64,000 nt of DNA, taken from the NCBI GenBank assembly GCA_964546015.1, contig CAZJHO010000003.1, positions 216,595 to 280,594 of the forward strand, read 5' to 3'. This document shows positions 1-9,400 of this stretch, piece by piece. Within the stretch, counting starts at the first letter, position 1. Each line of letters begins with the position of its first letter. The position numbers were made by a program, and so were the translations under genes. The notes below the pieces were generated by a model. That model was not told where the DNA came from. It worked only from the letters and a program-made list of their open reading frames with translations, and did no database searches. Source of the DNA: JAFGVL01 sp964546015. GTDB lineage: Bacteria > Bacteroidota > Bacteroidia > Bacteroidales > Paludibacteraceae.

Positions 1-37
1 TTTTTTCTGTCCTTGTTCCTTTTACAGATTTTTCCAT
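1..37 (-). CDS. rubrerythrin, N-terminal fragment cut by window edge
   Basis: On the minus strand an ATG at 35-37 opens a frame reading MEKSVKGTRTEK before the window ends. This matches the very conserved N-terminus of rubrerythrins (M-K-S-[IV]-K-G-T-x-T-E-K-N-L). Rubrerythrins are cytoplasmic diiron/rubredoxin peroxide-reducing proteins of anaerobes. Only 12 codons are visible, so none of the iron ligands can be checked. The flavoprotein gene at 61-555 lies upstream on the same strand, only 23 bp away, so the two are probably co-transcribed. Confidence 0.6.
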   Translation of the reverse strand, partial: MEKSVKGTRTEK

Positions 38-60
38 AATTAATAATTTATTTTTAGTGT

Positions 61-555
61 TTATAATTGATGTTTATTTTTGAAAAAAGGATGTCGTTCT
101 CCAAAAGACTTACATACCATTTTTTCAACTTTTACCGTCCATACTTTTACATTGCGAAGCGCAGGCTCCGAATAGGTAAATTTTTCTACAGAATAATGTT
201 TCATTATAACATTAAAAATTCGCTCTTTTTCTGCCAAATCATCTACAAACTCGACTTTCCCCCAAGCCATAACGCTTTTCGACTGCATACTATAACTACA
301 TGCAACATTAGGGTGTTGGTAAACCAACTTCGTATCGGAACAAAATGATATGCAAACCTTGTTGTTTTGGTTTATCTTATTTACCAAATTGCTTTCTTGT
401 GCCGAATGCAGATAAATAAACCCGTCTTCATATCCGAAATTCATTGGATATACGGAAGGTGTTCCATCCAAATCGACAACACCTAAGAAACAAATCGCAC
501 ACGAATCGATTACTTGCCCTATCTCTTCCGAATTTTCTATAAACAAAGTTTTCAT
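61..555 (-). CDS. pyridoxamine 5'-phosphate oxidase-like flavoprotein (NimA-type)
   Basis: 164 aa, the usual length for small split-barrel FMN-binding proteins of the PPOX / NimA class. The N-terminal half carries the typical pattern of a short strand, 'G-V-V-D-L-D-G-T-P-S-V-Y-P-M-N-F', then 'I-Y-L-H-S-A' and a central 'S-V-M-A-W-G-K-V' strand. Such proteins bind FMN and act in the cytoplasm as oxidoreductases; the substrate cannot be told from sequence. It lies just upstream of a rubrerythrin gene on the same strand, which suggests an oxidative-stress context. The family assignment is fairly sure; any nitroimidazole role is only a family possibility. Confidence 0.75.
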   Translation of the reverse strand: MKTLFIENSEEIGQVIDSCAICFLGVVDLDGTPSVYPMNFGYEDGFIYLHSAQESNLVNKINQNNKVCISFCSDTKLVYQHPNVACSYSMQSKSVMAWGKVEFVDDLAEKERIFNVIMKHYSVEKFTYSEPALRNVKVWTVKVEKMVCKSFGERHPFFKNKHQL

Positions 556-615
556 CTGTGTAAAATTTACTTTTAAAAGTCAGATGGAACCAAGGTCAAC
601 GACCAGTGAAAGTTA

Positions 616-669
616 ATATCCATGAGATTTTGTTCTTCACGCTTGGTATGCATTATTGCTCATGGATAT
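616..669. terminator. hairpin between the flavoprotein and agmatine deiminase genes
   Basis: ATATCCATGAG (616-626) is exactly complementary to CTCATGGATAT (659-669), an 11-bp stem with a 32-nt loop. It lies just downstream of the agmatine deiminase stop on the minus strand. No strong T-tract follows, so it may be a processing or attenuation hairpin rather than a classical terminator. Confidence 0.3.
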
Positions 670-741
670 TTCATGCGGCGTAAAAGTAGATAAAGTTTTT
701 GAAAAAGAAAACTTTTTTGCTTACTATAATTGTTTAAAGTT

Positions 742-1779
742 TTATAGCAAAAAACCTTCTGGATATTGCATGGTAACGCAATGTAAAGAACCATGTTGCT
801 TTATCAGCGGCAAACAATTAATGCCGATTATTTCTCTTTCCGGAAATGCTTTTTGTAATTGTGCTTTGGCTATTTCATCTTTAGGAGAGTTATAAATTGG
901 CACTAAAACAGCATCGTTTATAATTAAAAAATTAGCATAAGTAGCCGGTAGTCTTTCTTCGCCATCCATTATATAATCTGCCATGGGTAGTGGGATCAGA
1001 TGGTACGGTTTCTCTGCAAGCGTTTCGAAATTTTTCAATTCTCCTTCCATCAATTTTAATTCCTCATAATGTTCATCTGCAAAATCAGTACATTGTACAT
1101 AAGCAATTGTATTTTCATCGCAGAAACGCGCCAATGTATCGATATGACTATCGGTATCATCACCTGCAAGATAACCGTTTTTCAGCCACAAGATACGCTT
1201 GGCACCGAATACTACTTTATAATATTCGTCCAACTCCTCTTTGGATTGATGTTCGTTACGATTTTCAGATAATAAACATTCCTCTGTAGTAAGAATCGTT
1301 CCTTTTCCGTCCGACTCTACACTTCCGCCTTCTAAAACACAATGCAACATATTTTGATAACCAACCTCGGGCGAAAATACATCTTGAGCATACATATAGC
1401 GACTTATCAAATTATCGTAATTAGCCGGAAATTTCATACCCCAACCGTTGAAACAGAAGTCGAGCAAACATTTTTCATCATTTACAAAGACCGAAAGCGG
1501 CGCATGATCACGCGCCCAAGTGTCATTACTGGGCAATTCTATCAAACGAACATTTTTCATATTGATTTCCGCCCCCAATTGTTTTTTCACTCCGGCGACA
1601 TTATTACACACGATAAGTAACAGCTCGCGTTCAGCTATTTCTTTGGCTATTGACACAAAACAAGGTATTACCTCATGCAAGGTATCAGCCCAATCCGAAT
1701 TTTCGTGAGGCCATGTAAGCTGTACACCGCTTTGTTTTTCCCATTCGGCAGGAAATACAATATTAAATTCGGTATTCAT
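742..1779 (-). CDS. aguA: agmatine deiminase / peptidylarginine deiminase family protein
   Basis: 345 aa, full length for the family (PAD_porph fold). The family hydrolyses agmatine to N-carbamoylputrescine and ammonia in the cytoplasm, feeding putrescine synthesis. Guanidino-group enzyme landmarks occur in order: WARDHAP near residue 87, LEGGSVESDG near 150, a His/Asp segment GDDTDSHIDT near 210, and the C-terminal catalytic cysteine in 'HGSLHCVTMQ' at about residue 334. Family members in Bacteroidota are often annotated simply as agmatine deiminase family protein, so the exact substrate is likely but not proven. The gene stands alone on the minus strand, just downstream of mntH. Confidence 0.82.
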   Translation of the reverse strand: MNTEFNIVFPAEWEKQSGVQLTWPHENSDWADTLHEVIPCFVSIAKEIAERELLLIVCNNVAGVKKQLGAEINMKNVRLIELPSNDTWARDHAPLSVFVNDEKCLLDFCFNGWGMKFPANYDNLISRYMYAQDVFSPEVGYQNMLHCVLEGGSVESDGKGTILTTEECLLSENRNEHQSKEELDEYYKVVFGAKRILWLKNGYLAGDDTDSHIDTLARFCDENTIAYVQCTDFADEHYEELKLMEGELKNFETLAEKPYHLIPLPMADYIMDGEERLPATYANFLIINDAVLVPIYNSPKDEIAKAQLQKAFPEREIIGINCLPLIKQHGSLHCVTMQYPEGFLL

Positions 1780-1826
1780 TTTTTGTTTAATGTTTAAAAT
1801 TCAAGGTTCAATGTATAGGAATATCT

Positions 1827-3132
1827 TTAATTTACCAAAACATCTATTAGCAAACGAACATTAAGATAAGTAACTAACAAACCGATTCCAATCAACAGAA
1901 TATTCAAGAAAAAAGAATTGGCATATTTACCCATTAGCTTTTTATCGGAAGTAAGATAAATCTGGCTAAAAACCGTTATTGGTAATTGTATGCTGAGAAA
2001 CATCTGTGAAAGGATCAAACCTTGAAACGGATCAGTGATAAACATAATCATCAATAATGCTACCAACATAGAAATACACACTCCCCAACGACTATGGCTA
2101 TCTTTTATATCGTATGACTCGGAATACATTCCGGCAAAAATAGCTCCTCCCGCCATACCCGAAGTTATACTCGAAGCAATTCCGGCAAACAAAAGCGCTA
2201 TGGCAAATACTAATCCGGCTCCTTTTCCCAACAAAGGAGTAAGCATAGACTGGGCTTGCTGCAATTCGGTAACAGGAATGCATTGTGAATAAAAAGTAGA
2301 TGCCGCCAACAAAATCATAGCACTATTGATTGCCCAACCAATACACATAGAAAAGAGTGTATCACCAAATTCGAATTTGAGTTGCCGCTTAATCACTTTT
2401 TCATTTTCCAGATTCCATTGACGACTTTGTATCACTTCCGAATGCAAAAACAAATTATGCGGCATAACCACTGCACCAAGCACACTCATCACAATAATAA
2501 GCGATCCGTCGGGCAGCGAAGGCTTTACCCAACTAATGGCAGCTTCACCCCAATTGATAGGTGCGATAGTAAGCTCATATAAAAAAGAGAAACCGATAAT
2601 AGAAACAAAACCAATAATCCATCGTTCTATTTTTTTGTACGAATTGGTAAATATCATTACCAAAATAAGAATGGTAGATAATATTGCGCCAATTTTAATC
2701 GGTATTCCAAACAGCATTTGCAGTGCAATAGCTGCAAATGCTGTTTGGAATACCGATTAAAATTNNNNNNNNNNCCAGTATTTCGGCAAGCGAGGTTGCG
2801 ACGGAAGCCAACATAGCCGATCCCAAAATCGTTCGTCCCACGCGTTTTGACATTCGCGCCGTAATGGCTTCGGAGAGGCACTTACCACTGACGATACCTA
2901 AGTGAGCCACATTATGCTGCAAAATAATCAACATAAGGGTAGAAAGTGTGATTATCCACAGTAAGGAATAACCAAACTCCCCTCCTGCCGCGATGTTGGA
3001 TGCCCAGTTGCCAGGATCGATAAAACCTACCGTAACCAGCAAACCCGGACCGATATATTTAAAAAAATCCAGCGAAGGATGATGTTTTCGTTTATCGAGA
3101 CTTTTACGAATATATGAAAGAGGAGATTTCAT
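1827..3132 (-). CDS. mntH: Nramp family Mn2+/Fe2+ transporter, interrupted by an assembly gap
   Basis: Two reading-frame pieces flank a run of ten N (2765-2774) and together make one Nramp-type H+-coupled divalent metal transporter of the inner membrane. The upstream part has the TM1 metal site 'F-I-D-P-G-N-W' and ends at '..T-S-L-A-E-I-L'. The downstream part resumes at 'A-I-A-L-Q-M-L-F-G-I-P' and contains the TM6 'M-P-H-N' motif, the other half of the metal site. About 430 aa in total, normal for the family. The interruption is probably not biological: a 33-bp perfect inverted copy of the downstream coding sequence sits against the gap. A TACATTTG -7 box lies 19 bp upstream of the start. 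The reconstructed gene is probably intact. Confidence 0.8.
2691..2764. repeat. 33-bp perfect inverted repeat abutting the N gap (likely assembly artefact)
   Basis: Positions 2691-2723 are the exact reverse complement of 2732-2764, with an 8-nt spacer, and the right arm ends directly at the N run 2765-2774. The left arm is genuine Nramp coding sequence; the right arm repeats it backwards where the coding sequence should continue. This is the signature of a fold-back read or a wrong contig end at a scaffold join. Confidence 0.8.
2765..2774. other. assembly gap (10 N)
   Basis: Ten unknown bases inside mntH. Judging from the Nramp reading frame, only a few codons between '..A-E-I-L' and 'A-I-A-L-Q-M' are really missing. 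Confidence 0.97.
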
Positions 3133-3150
3133 TCAAAAAACTTAGAAATA

Positions 3151-3158
3151 CAAATGTA
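3151..3158 (-). promoter_or_regulatory. -7 box of mntH
   Basis: Minus-strand TACATTTG fits the Bacteroidota TAnnTTTG -7 consensus and lies 19 bp upstream of the mntH ATG. I see no convincing TTTG at the -33 position. Confidence 0.45.
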
Positions 3159-3218
3159 GAAAGAATATTTGGAATGATAGAAAGAAACAGAGCTACAAAA
3201 TAGCAACTCCGTTCAGTT

Positions 3219-5156
3219 TCAATTTACAGACAATTTATCCTTTTCTTGACTGAGCAACTCCCATTCGTACATTTTTTGTTCCAATTCCTGTTTTTTCTTT
3301 TCGTATAACTCGAACAGAGAAGTGTCGGTTGCCTTTTCGGGATTTTGCAAATCCGTTTCAATACCGGTAAGTTCCGTTTCGAGAGTAGAGATTTGGTTTT
3401 CGGCTTCTTCGACTGCTCGTTCGGCTTTACGCAACAGTTTGCTTTGCTCCTTGCGGGCTTCGTAACTTAGTTTGTTGTTCGATGCAGATGCAGTTTCAGC
3501 AGGTTTTGGCGCGATGGTACGCAAACTTATTTCCAATTGATTCAAATTCTCAATATTTTTCTTTTGTAAGAAATCATAGATACCACCCATGTGTTCACGC
3601 ACTTTTTTGCCTCCGAATTCGTATACTTTATCCACCAAACCATCGAGAAACTCGCGGTCATGCGAAACGACAATTACTGTTCCATCAAAAGCTTTGATAG
3701 CATTCTTCAACACATCTTTCGATTGCATATCGAGATGGTTCGTCGGTTCATCAAGAATAAGTAGATTGACCGGTTCGAGCAACAAGCGAATCATTGCCAA
3801 ACGACTACGCTCTCCTCCCGAAAGTACTTTTACTTTTTTGTCCGATGCTTCGCCTCCAAACATAAATGCGCCGAGAATATCGCGGATTTTAGTACGAATA
3901 TCACCCACCGCTACATAATCAATTGTTTCGAAAACTGTTTTTTCTCCATCCAACAAACTGGCTTGGTTTTGCGCAAAATAACCGATTTTGACATTGTGTC
4001 CCAATTTCAGCGTGCCGCTGTATGGAATTTCATTCATGATACATTTTACAAGCGTTGTTTTTCCCTCGCCGTTTTTGCCCACAAAAGCGACTTTTTCACC
4101 CCGATTAATAATCAAGCCTATTTCATTCAATACGATATGGTCGCTGTAAGCTTTGGTCAAATGTTCAATCTCTACAGGGATAGTCCCCGAGCGAGGTGCA
4201 GGTGGAAATTTCAGATTTAGCCGTGCAGTATCTTCCATATCCACCTCGATGCGCTCCACTTTTTCCAACTGTTTTATGCGTGACTGTACTTGTACCGACT
4301 TTGTTGCCTTGTAGCGGAAACGCTCAATAAACTCTTCGTTATCGGCAATCATTTTCTGTTGGTTTTCGTATGCGCGCATTTGCTGTTCGCGGCGTTCTTT
4401 GCGTAGCATAACATATTTATCATAATTAACGCGATAATCGTAAATCTGCCCCAACGAAATTTCGATGGTACGATTAGTTACAGCGTTGATAAAAGCGCGG
4501 TCGTGCGACACAAGGATAACCGCCGAAGGGGTTATAGTCAGGAAATTCTCGAACCACTGGATAGATTCAATATCGAGGTGGTTGGTAGGCTCATCAAGTA
4601 ATAGTACATCAGGGCGTTGAAGTAAGATTTTTGCTAATTCGATACGCATACGCCAACCGCCGCTAAATTCACTTGTTTGACGATTGAAATCCGAGCGCAG
4701 AAAACCTAAACCGAGCAGTGTTTTTTCCACATCGGCTTTGTAATCGGCACCACCCATCAGAGTTAATTTTTCGGTTTCATGCGTGAGGTCATCAATCAGC
4801 TTTAGGTAGCTTACACTCTCATAGTCGGTGCGATCGGAAAGTTCGGCAGTGAGTTTTTCTATCAACTTTTTTTGTTCAAAAATCCCGGAAAAAGCTTTTT
4901 CGGTTTCCTGTACAACAGTCAACCCATCGTGGTGAATCATGTGTTGAGGTAGATAAGCTATTTTCAAATCTTTAGGAATAACCAGATTGCCCGAAGTAGG
5001 TTGTTGTAGTCCGGCAATTATTTTAAGCAGCGTGCTTTTACCTGCACCATTTTTGCCCACAAGGGCTATTTTGTCTTTTGAATTAATTAGGAATGTAATG
5101 CCGTTGAATAGCGTATGCCCGCTAAATTCGACCGTGAGTTGTTCTATTGAAACCAT
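3219..5156 (-). CDS. ABC-F family ATP-binding protein (duplicated ABC cassettes)
   Basis: 645 aa with two ABC ATPase domains and no membrane segment, typical of ribosome-associated ABC-F translation factors. Cassette 1 has Walker A GKNGAGKST (about residue 36), signature FSGGWRMR and Walker B LLLDEPTNHLD. Cassette 2 has GKNGEGKTT (about 360), LSGGERSR and LLILDEPTNHLD. The inter-domain linker is charged and helical ('R-K-E-R-R-E-Q-Q-M-R-A-Y'), as in ABC-F proteins that reach into the ribosomal E site. The C-terminus (about 560-645) is a predicted coiled coil. It could be a housekeeping member (Uup/YheS-like) or an antibiotic-protection member; length and context favour housekeeping. A TACCTTTG -7 box is at 5192-5199. 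Confidence 0.85.
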   Translation of the reverse strand: MVSIEQLTVEFSGHTLFNGITFLINSKDKIALVGKNGAGKSTLLKIIAGLQQPTSGNLVIPKDLKIAYLPQHMIHHDGLTVVQETEKAFSGIFEQKKLIEKLTAELSDRTDYESVSYLKLIDDLTHETEKLTLMGGADYKADVEKTLLGLGFLRSDFNRQTSEFSGGWRMRIELAKILLQRPDVLLLDEPTNHLDIESIQWFENFLTITPSAVILVSHDRAFINAVTNRTIEISLGQIYDYRVNYDKYVMLRKERREQQMRAYENQQKMIADNEEFIERFRYKATKSVQVQSRIKQLEKVERIEVDMEDTARLNLKFPPAPRSGTIPVEIEHLTKAYSDHIVLNEIGLIINRGEKVAFVGKNGEGKTTLVKCIMNEIPYSGTLKLGHNVKIGYFAQNQASLLDGEKTVFETIDYVAVGDIRTKIRDILGAFMFGGEASDKKVKVLSGGERSRLAMIRLLLEPVNLLILDEPTNHLDMQSKDVLKNAIKAFDGTVIVVSHDREFLDGLVDKVYEFGGKKVREHMGGIYDFLQKKNIENLNQLEISLRTIAPKPAETASASNNKLSYEARKEQSKLLRKAERAVEEAENQISTLETELTGIETDLQNPEKATDTSLFELYEKKKQELEQKMYEWELLSQEKDKLSVN

Positions 5157-5191
5157 TATTTAATCGAAAGTTGAAAATGATTTTAGAAAGG

Positions 5192-5199
5192 CAAAGGTA
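5192..5199 (-). promoter_or_regulatory. -7 box of the ABC-F gene
   Basis: Minus-strand TACCTTTG matches TAnnTTTG exactly, 36 bp upstream of the ABC-F start. A matching -33 element is not obvious. Confidence 0.45.
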
Positions 5200-5250
5200 C
5201 GAAAATCGAGGAGAGAAATAATTGAATAAGACCAATGAACAAATTAAAAA

Positions 5251-5279
5251 AGCTTGTTCAAAAAAACAAGCTCTTTTTT
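5251..5279. terminator. intrinsic terminator downstream of asnA
   Basis: AGCTTGTT (5251-5258) pairs with AACAAGCT (5265-5272), with T-runs on both sides when read on either strand. It starts just after the asnA stop on the minus strand and closes that transcription unit. Confidence 0.7.
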
Positions 5280-5281
5280 AG

Positions 5282-6319
5282 TTAAAACAAATTTATACCT
5301 AAAGATTTACATTCTTCCTGCATATCATTCGGCCAAATGCTGGCTTGCACTTCGCCGATATGGGCTTTTTGCAACAAAAGCATACATAGACGCGATTGTC
5401 CGATACCACCACCGATACAAAGTGGCAACGAACCATCCATCATGCGTTTATGGAAATAAAGATTCAGGCGGTCTTCACTATTAGTCAATTTTAGTTGTTT
5501 TAATAGTGCTTCTTTATCAACCCGAATACCCATCGAAGAAATTTCAAAGGCAAGATTCAATATCGGATTCCAAAGCAAGATATCGCCATTAAGCCCCATG
5601 TAACCGTCTCCATTCGGTGTAGACCAGTCGTCATAATCCGGCGCACGACCATCGTGTTTTTCGCCATTGCTCAAAACACCACCAATGCCGATAATAAAAA
5701 CAGCTTTATGTTTTTTGGTTATTTCGTTTTCGCGCTCTTTTGAAGTCAAATTAGGATACTGTTGCAGCAATTCTTCGGCATGAATAAATGTGATTTCTTT
5801 GGGTAAGGAGGGCTTCAAACCGGGGAAATTTTCGGATACATAAAATTCCGTACGCAAGATTGCTTCATAAATACGATTCACTGTATTTTTAAGATATTCT
5901 ATATTCCGCTCTTCGACAGTCATGGTACGCTCCCAATCCCACTGATCAACATATAATGAGTGCAAATTACCCAAACTTTCATCTGCACGAATGGCATTCA
6001 TATCAGTATAAATACCGTGCCCTTGCTCTATATTAAGGTCTGCCAATGAAAGACGCTTCCATTTTGCCAACGAATGTACCACTTCTGCCATTTGGTCATT
6101 CAAATCTTTAATCGGGAAAGTAACCGCGCGTTCTGTACCATTCAGATCATCATTTATTCCGGTTCCTTTTAAAACAAAAAGCGGTGCTGTAACTCTCGAT
6201 AGTTTAAGCTCAGAAGCCAATTGTTGCTGAAAAAAATCCTTCGTCAACTTAATAGCCCTTTCTGTTTGCTTTAGGTTAAGTATTGATTTATATTTCTCTG
6301 GTTTTAGTAAGTAACTCAT
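5282..6319 (-). CDS. asnA: aspartate--ammonia ligase (AsnA)
   Basis: 345 aa, full length. AsnA makes L-asparagine from aspartate, ammonia and ATP through an aspartyl-AMP intermediate and has a class II aminoacyl-tRNA synthetase-like fold. The start 'S-Y-L-L-K-P-E-K-Y', the segment 'Q-W-D-W-E-R' near residue 130, 'R-A-P-D-Y-D-D-W' near 225 and the class II motif 3-like 'G-G-G-I-G-Q-S-R-L-C-M-L-L' near 300 are all in place. It is monocistronic with its own promoter (TTG, 18 bp, TATTTTTG at 6364-6392) and terminator. Confident assignment. Confidence 0.95.
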   Translation of the reverse strand: MSYLLKPEKYKSILNLKQTERAIKLTKDFFQQQLASELKLSRVTAPLFVLKGTGINDDLNGTERAVTFPIKDLNDQMAEVVHSLAKWKRLSLADLNIEQGHGIYTDMNAIRADESLGNLHSLYVDQWDWERTMTVEERNIEYLKNTVNRIYEAILRTEFYVSENFPGLKPSLPKEITFIHAEELLQQYPNLTSKERENEITKKHKAVFIIGIGGVLSNGEKHDGRAPDYDDWSTPNGDGYMGLNGDILLWNPILNLAFEISSMGIRVDKEALLKQLKLTNSEDRLNLYFHKRMMDGSLPLCIGGGIGQSRLCMLLLQKAHIGEVQASIWPNDMQEECKSLGINLF

Positions 6320-6363
6320 TATTATACTGTTTTGTTTTTCCTACTCGTATTTACATTAAGCTG

Positions 6364-6392
6364 CAAAAATAATCATTTTCATAAACAAACAA
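6364..6392 (-). promoter_or_regulatory. promoter of asnA
   Basis: On the minus strand TTG (6390-6392) and TATTTTTG (6364-6371) are separated by 18 bp, matching the Bacteroidota -33/-7 architecture, and lie 45 bp upstream of the asnA ATG. Confidence 0.55.
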
Positions 6393-6430
6393 TAGTACAA
6401 ATAAATTTTTACTTTCTTTTTGTGCTATTA

Positions 6431-9400
6431 TCACTCTAAATTATTGACCTCGAACGGTAATTCGACAAAAAAAGCCGTTCCTACATTTGCTTCTGTTTCA
6501 AACCATACTTTTCCTCTCATTCCGGTTACAATATTTCGTACAATAGCTAACCCTAAACCAGTTCCACTCGTTTTGGTAGTGAAATTCGGATTAAATATTT
6601 TGTTTTTCAGTTCATCAGCAACGCCTGCCCCATTATCTCTTATCTCAATAAGAACTGTTTTTAATTGTTTTTTCAGTGTAATCGTAACAATTCCTTTCCT
6701 GTCCGAAGGAATAGATTGTATCGCATTTTTAAGCAAATTATTGAACACTTGACCAAGTTGTTCTTTATCGGCAAGAACGATAATTTCGTTTTCCGGATGA
6801 ATATATTCTATAGAAACTTGTTCGTTATTATGCCTGAACAAATTAACTACCGTAGCTAATCGCTCCTGTAAATTTATGCGCTCAAATTGTGCCTCGGGCA
6901 TCTTGGCAAAATCAGAAAAAGAAGTGGCTATGCGCGAGAGATGTTCTATTTGTTCTATTAACATTTTAGACGATCTCTCGAAATATTCATTGAAACCTCC
7001 ATTTTCACTTGCTTGCATTCGCTGCAATTGTTGTATGGTTAGTTTCATTGGAGTAAGCGGATTATTAATTTCGTGAGTCACCTGTCGAGCCATTTGTTTC
7101 CATGCCGTTTCTCGTTCAGATTTAGCAAGTATTTCGGCACTTTTCTCCAACTGATCGACCATTCGATTGTATTGCTCTACCAAATGTCCTATCTCATCTT
7201 TTTGTGGATAATACAGTTTTTCATTTTTACCCTTCAAACTAATACTTCGCAATTTATCTTCCAAAGCTTCAATAGGTTTCGATAATTGCCTATTTATCAA
7301 CCAACTAAAAACTAAAGCTAACAAAATAATCACAAGACAAATATTAATAAATTTGGATAACAACGAAAATATCTCCCGATGCATTTCGTCGGCACTCAAA
7401 AACGACGGAACAGCAATGTATCCCAACAATTTGCCTTTTTGATTATAAATATGCGTGTAAGCAGACAAATAATTCAATTTACCGATTTGCTCGGTTTGCG
7501 TGTAATTATCTTTTTTATTGAAATATGGAACCGACGATATGTAGGAACTCATCAGTCCTTTAGAAAAAATCAAAGGCTGCGAAGAAGTCAGCAAATATCC
7601 CTGTGGATCATAAATATGAATATCTGTCCTGTAAGAGCGTGATAAATCTTGCAGATAAAAACCAAGATCTATAATATTTTGATCTTTAAGCCGATTCACA
7701 TCTTTAAATGTCTCTTGTATAAATTGTTGGACATATTTTGTCTTGTCTTGCAATTCTCTGTTTTGCTGGTCTTTATACTGGTCTATAACATAATTGGCAG
7801 AAACATAAAAAATAGCAACAAAACTAATAATGAGCAAAGACAAATAAGATAACTGCAGTTTGGTATAAAACCGGAAAGAATATTCTATACTTTTCCGGTG
7901 GTAATAAAAATAAATTCCGTATGCAGCATATAAAACAACCAAATAAAGTACAAAAAGATATACCCAATAGGAAAACAAAAACATTAAACTTCGTTCTCGG
8001 AGACTCACTACTGTAGCACTATTTTCAGTATTCACATAAACATGATGAGTATATCCTTCATAATTGAAGGAAAAACTTTTCTTCTCTATTGATGGAATCC
8101 AATTAATATGAGATGGGTAAGAAAATTTTCCTGTTTGAGACAAAATAATTCCGTTCTCATAACGAGCCACTGAAACCCACTTTCCTATAGCCGATTGATT
8201 ATCATTATCGAATAAGGGTTCCGGATAGCTGTAACTTGGCATCAATAGTTTGGAGTGAAATTCAATATACAAAGTTCGCTCAGCGAAAGGTAATATTCCC
8301 AAATAATCTATCTTGGATTTTTTATCTCCGCAAAAATAAAAACGGGTATCTTTAATTCGTTCGGAACGATTCCTCAATTTAGAATAAAAAATAACTTTTT
8401 CCAAATCAACTTGAGTTTCTTCTGTCAGATTGTACAAAAAAAGTTTTATGTCATAATTATCCCAAAAACCACGGAAATAATTCTGATGGAAATAATTTTG
8501 AATAGCAACTACCGACGGATTTTTTTCTCGCACCATTTCAAGAAAAGTTTGATCGGCATAAAAACTCTGATTTAAATCTTCAAATAAAATCTCGGTAAAA
8601 ACATTGCGTTCCAACACTTCACTCAATTGTATATTTTCGGCTAATGTGCAGTATTTGTTAGCACTTTTAATATCACTATGTTTTGTCGAGAACCAAACCA
8701 CAAACAATGAAACAAGCAAAATAAGTACCGATAGGTGAGAAAAAGAAAAGAATAGAGTTTTACGAGCATACAAAAAATCAATCGCTACGCAAAAAATGAA
8801 ATACCAAATTGGAATAAGTAAATTGAAATTGAATATCCAACAAAATATCAATGCAACAATGGAGATAACACCGTTATAAATCAAGCTCTGTTTACCATTA
8901 AATTGTTTTCCTACTATCCGAAGTCCGTAAACCCGCAACAACACGAAACAACAAAACCAACAAAGTATTAATAATAAAAATAAAATAGATTGTGGTGTAA
9001 AGCTATCTATACTGCTAACCACTAAACGAATAGACGAATTATAAATTAAATTTTGAAAAAGTAAACAGATTAATAAAAATCCGCATAAACAAAATAATTG
9101 AAAAGTCGCGATGAAAATAATTCTATATTTATAAAAAATTTCTATTCTATACCTTTCCAAATTAAAAACAAAAACAATCACCTCCATAAGCACCCAAAGA
9201 CTTATCACTATCAGATGTCCGAGCGAAGCAAACCAACCACCTGAGGCATAATATACCGGAGAGAAAAACTCGGTAGAAAAAACCAGTTGAGGAATTTCTA
9301 ACCACAAACAAATTCCTACAATAGCACCGGATAAGACAGTTGAAAACCCGAAATAACGGAATGAAAGTTTTTTTTCTCCCAAAAAATAATACAATCGATG

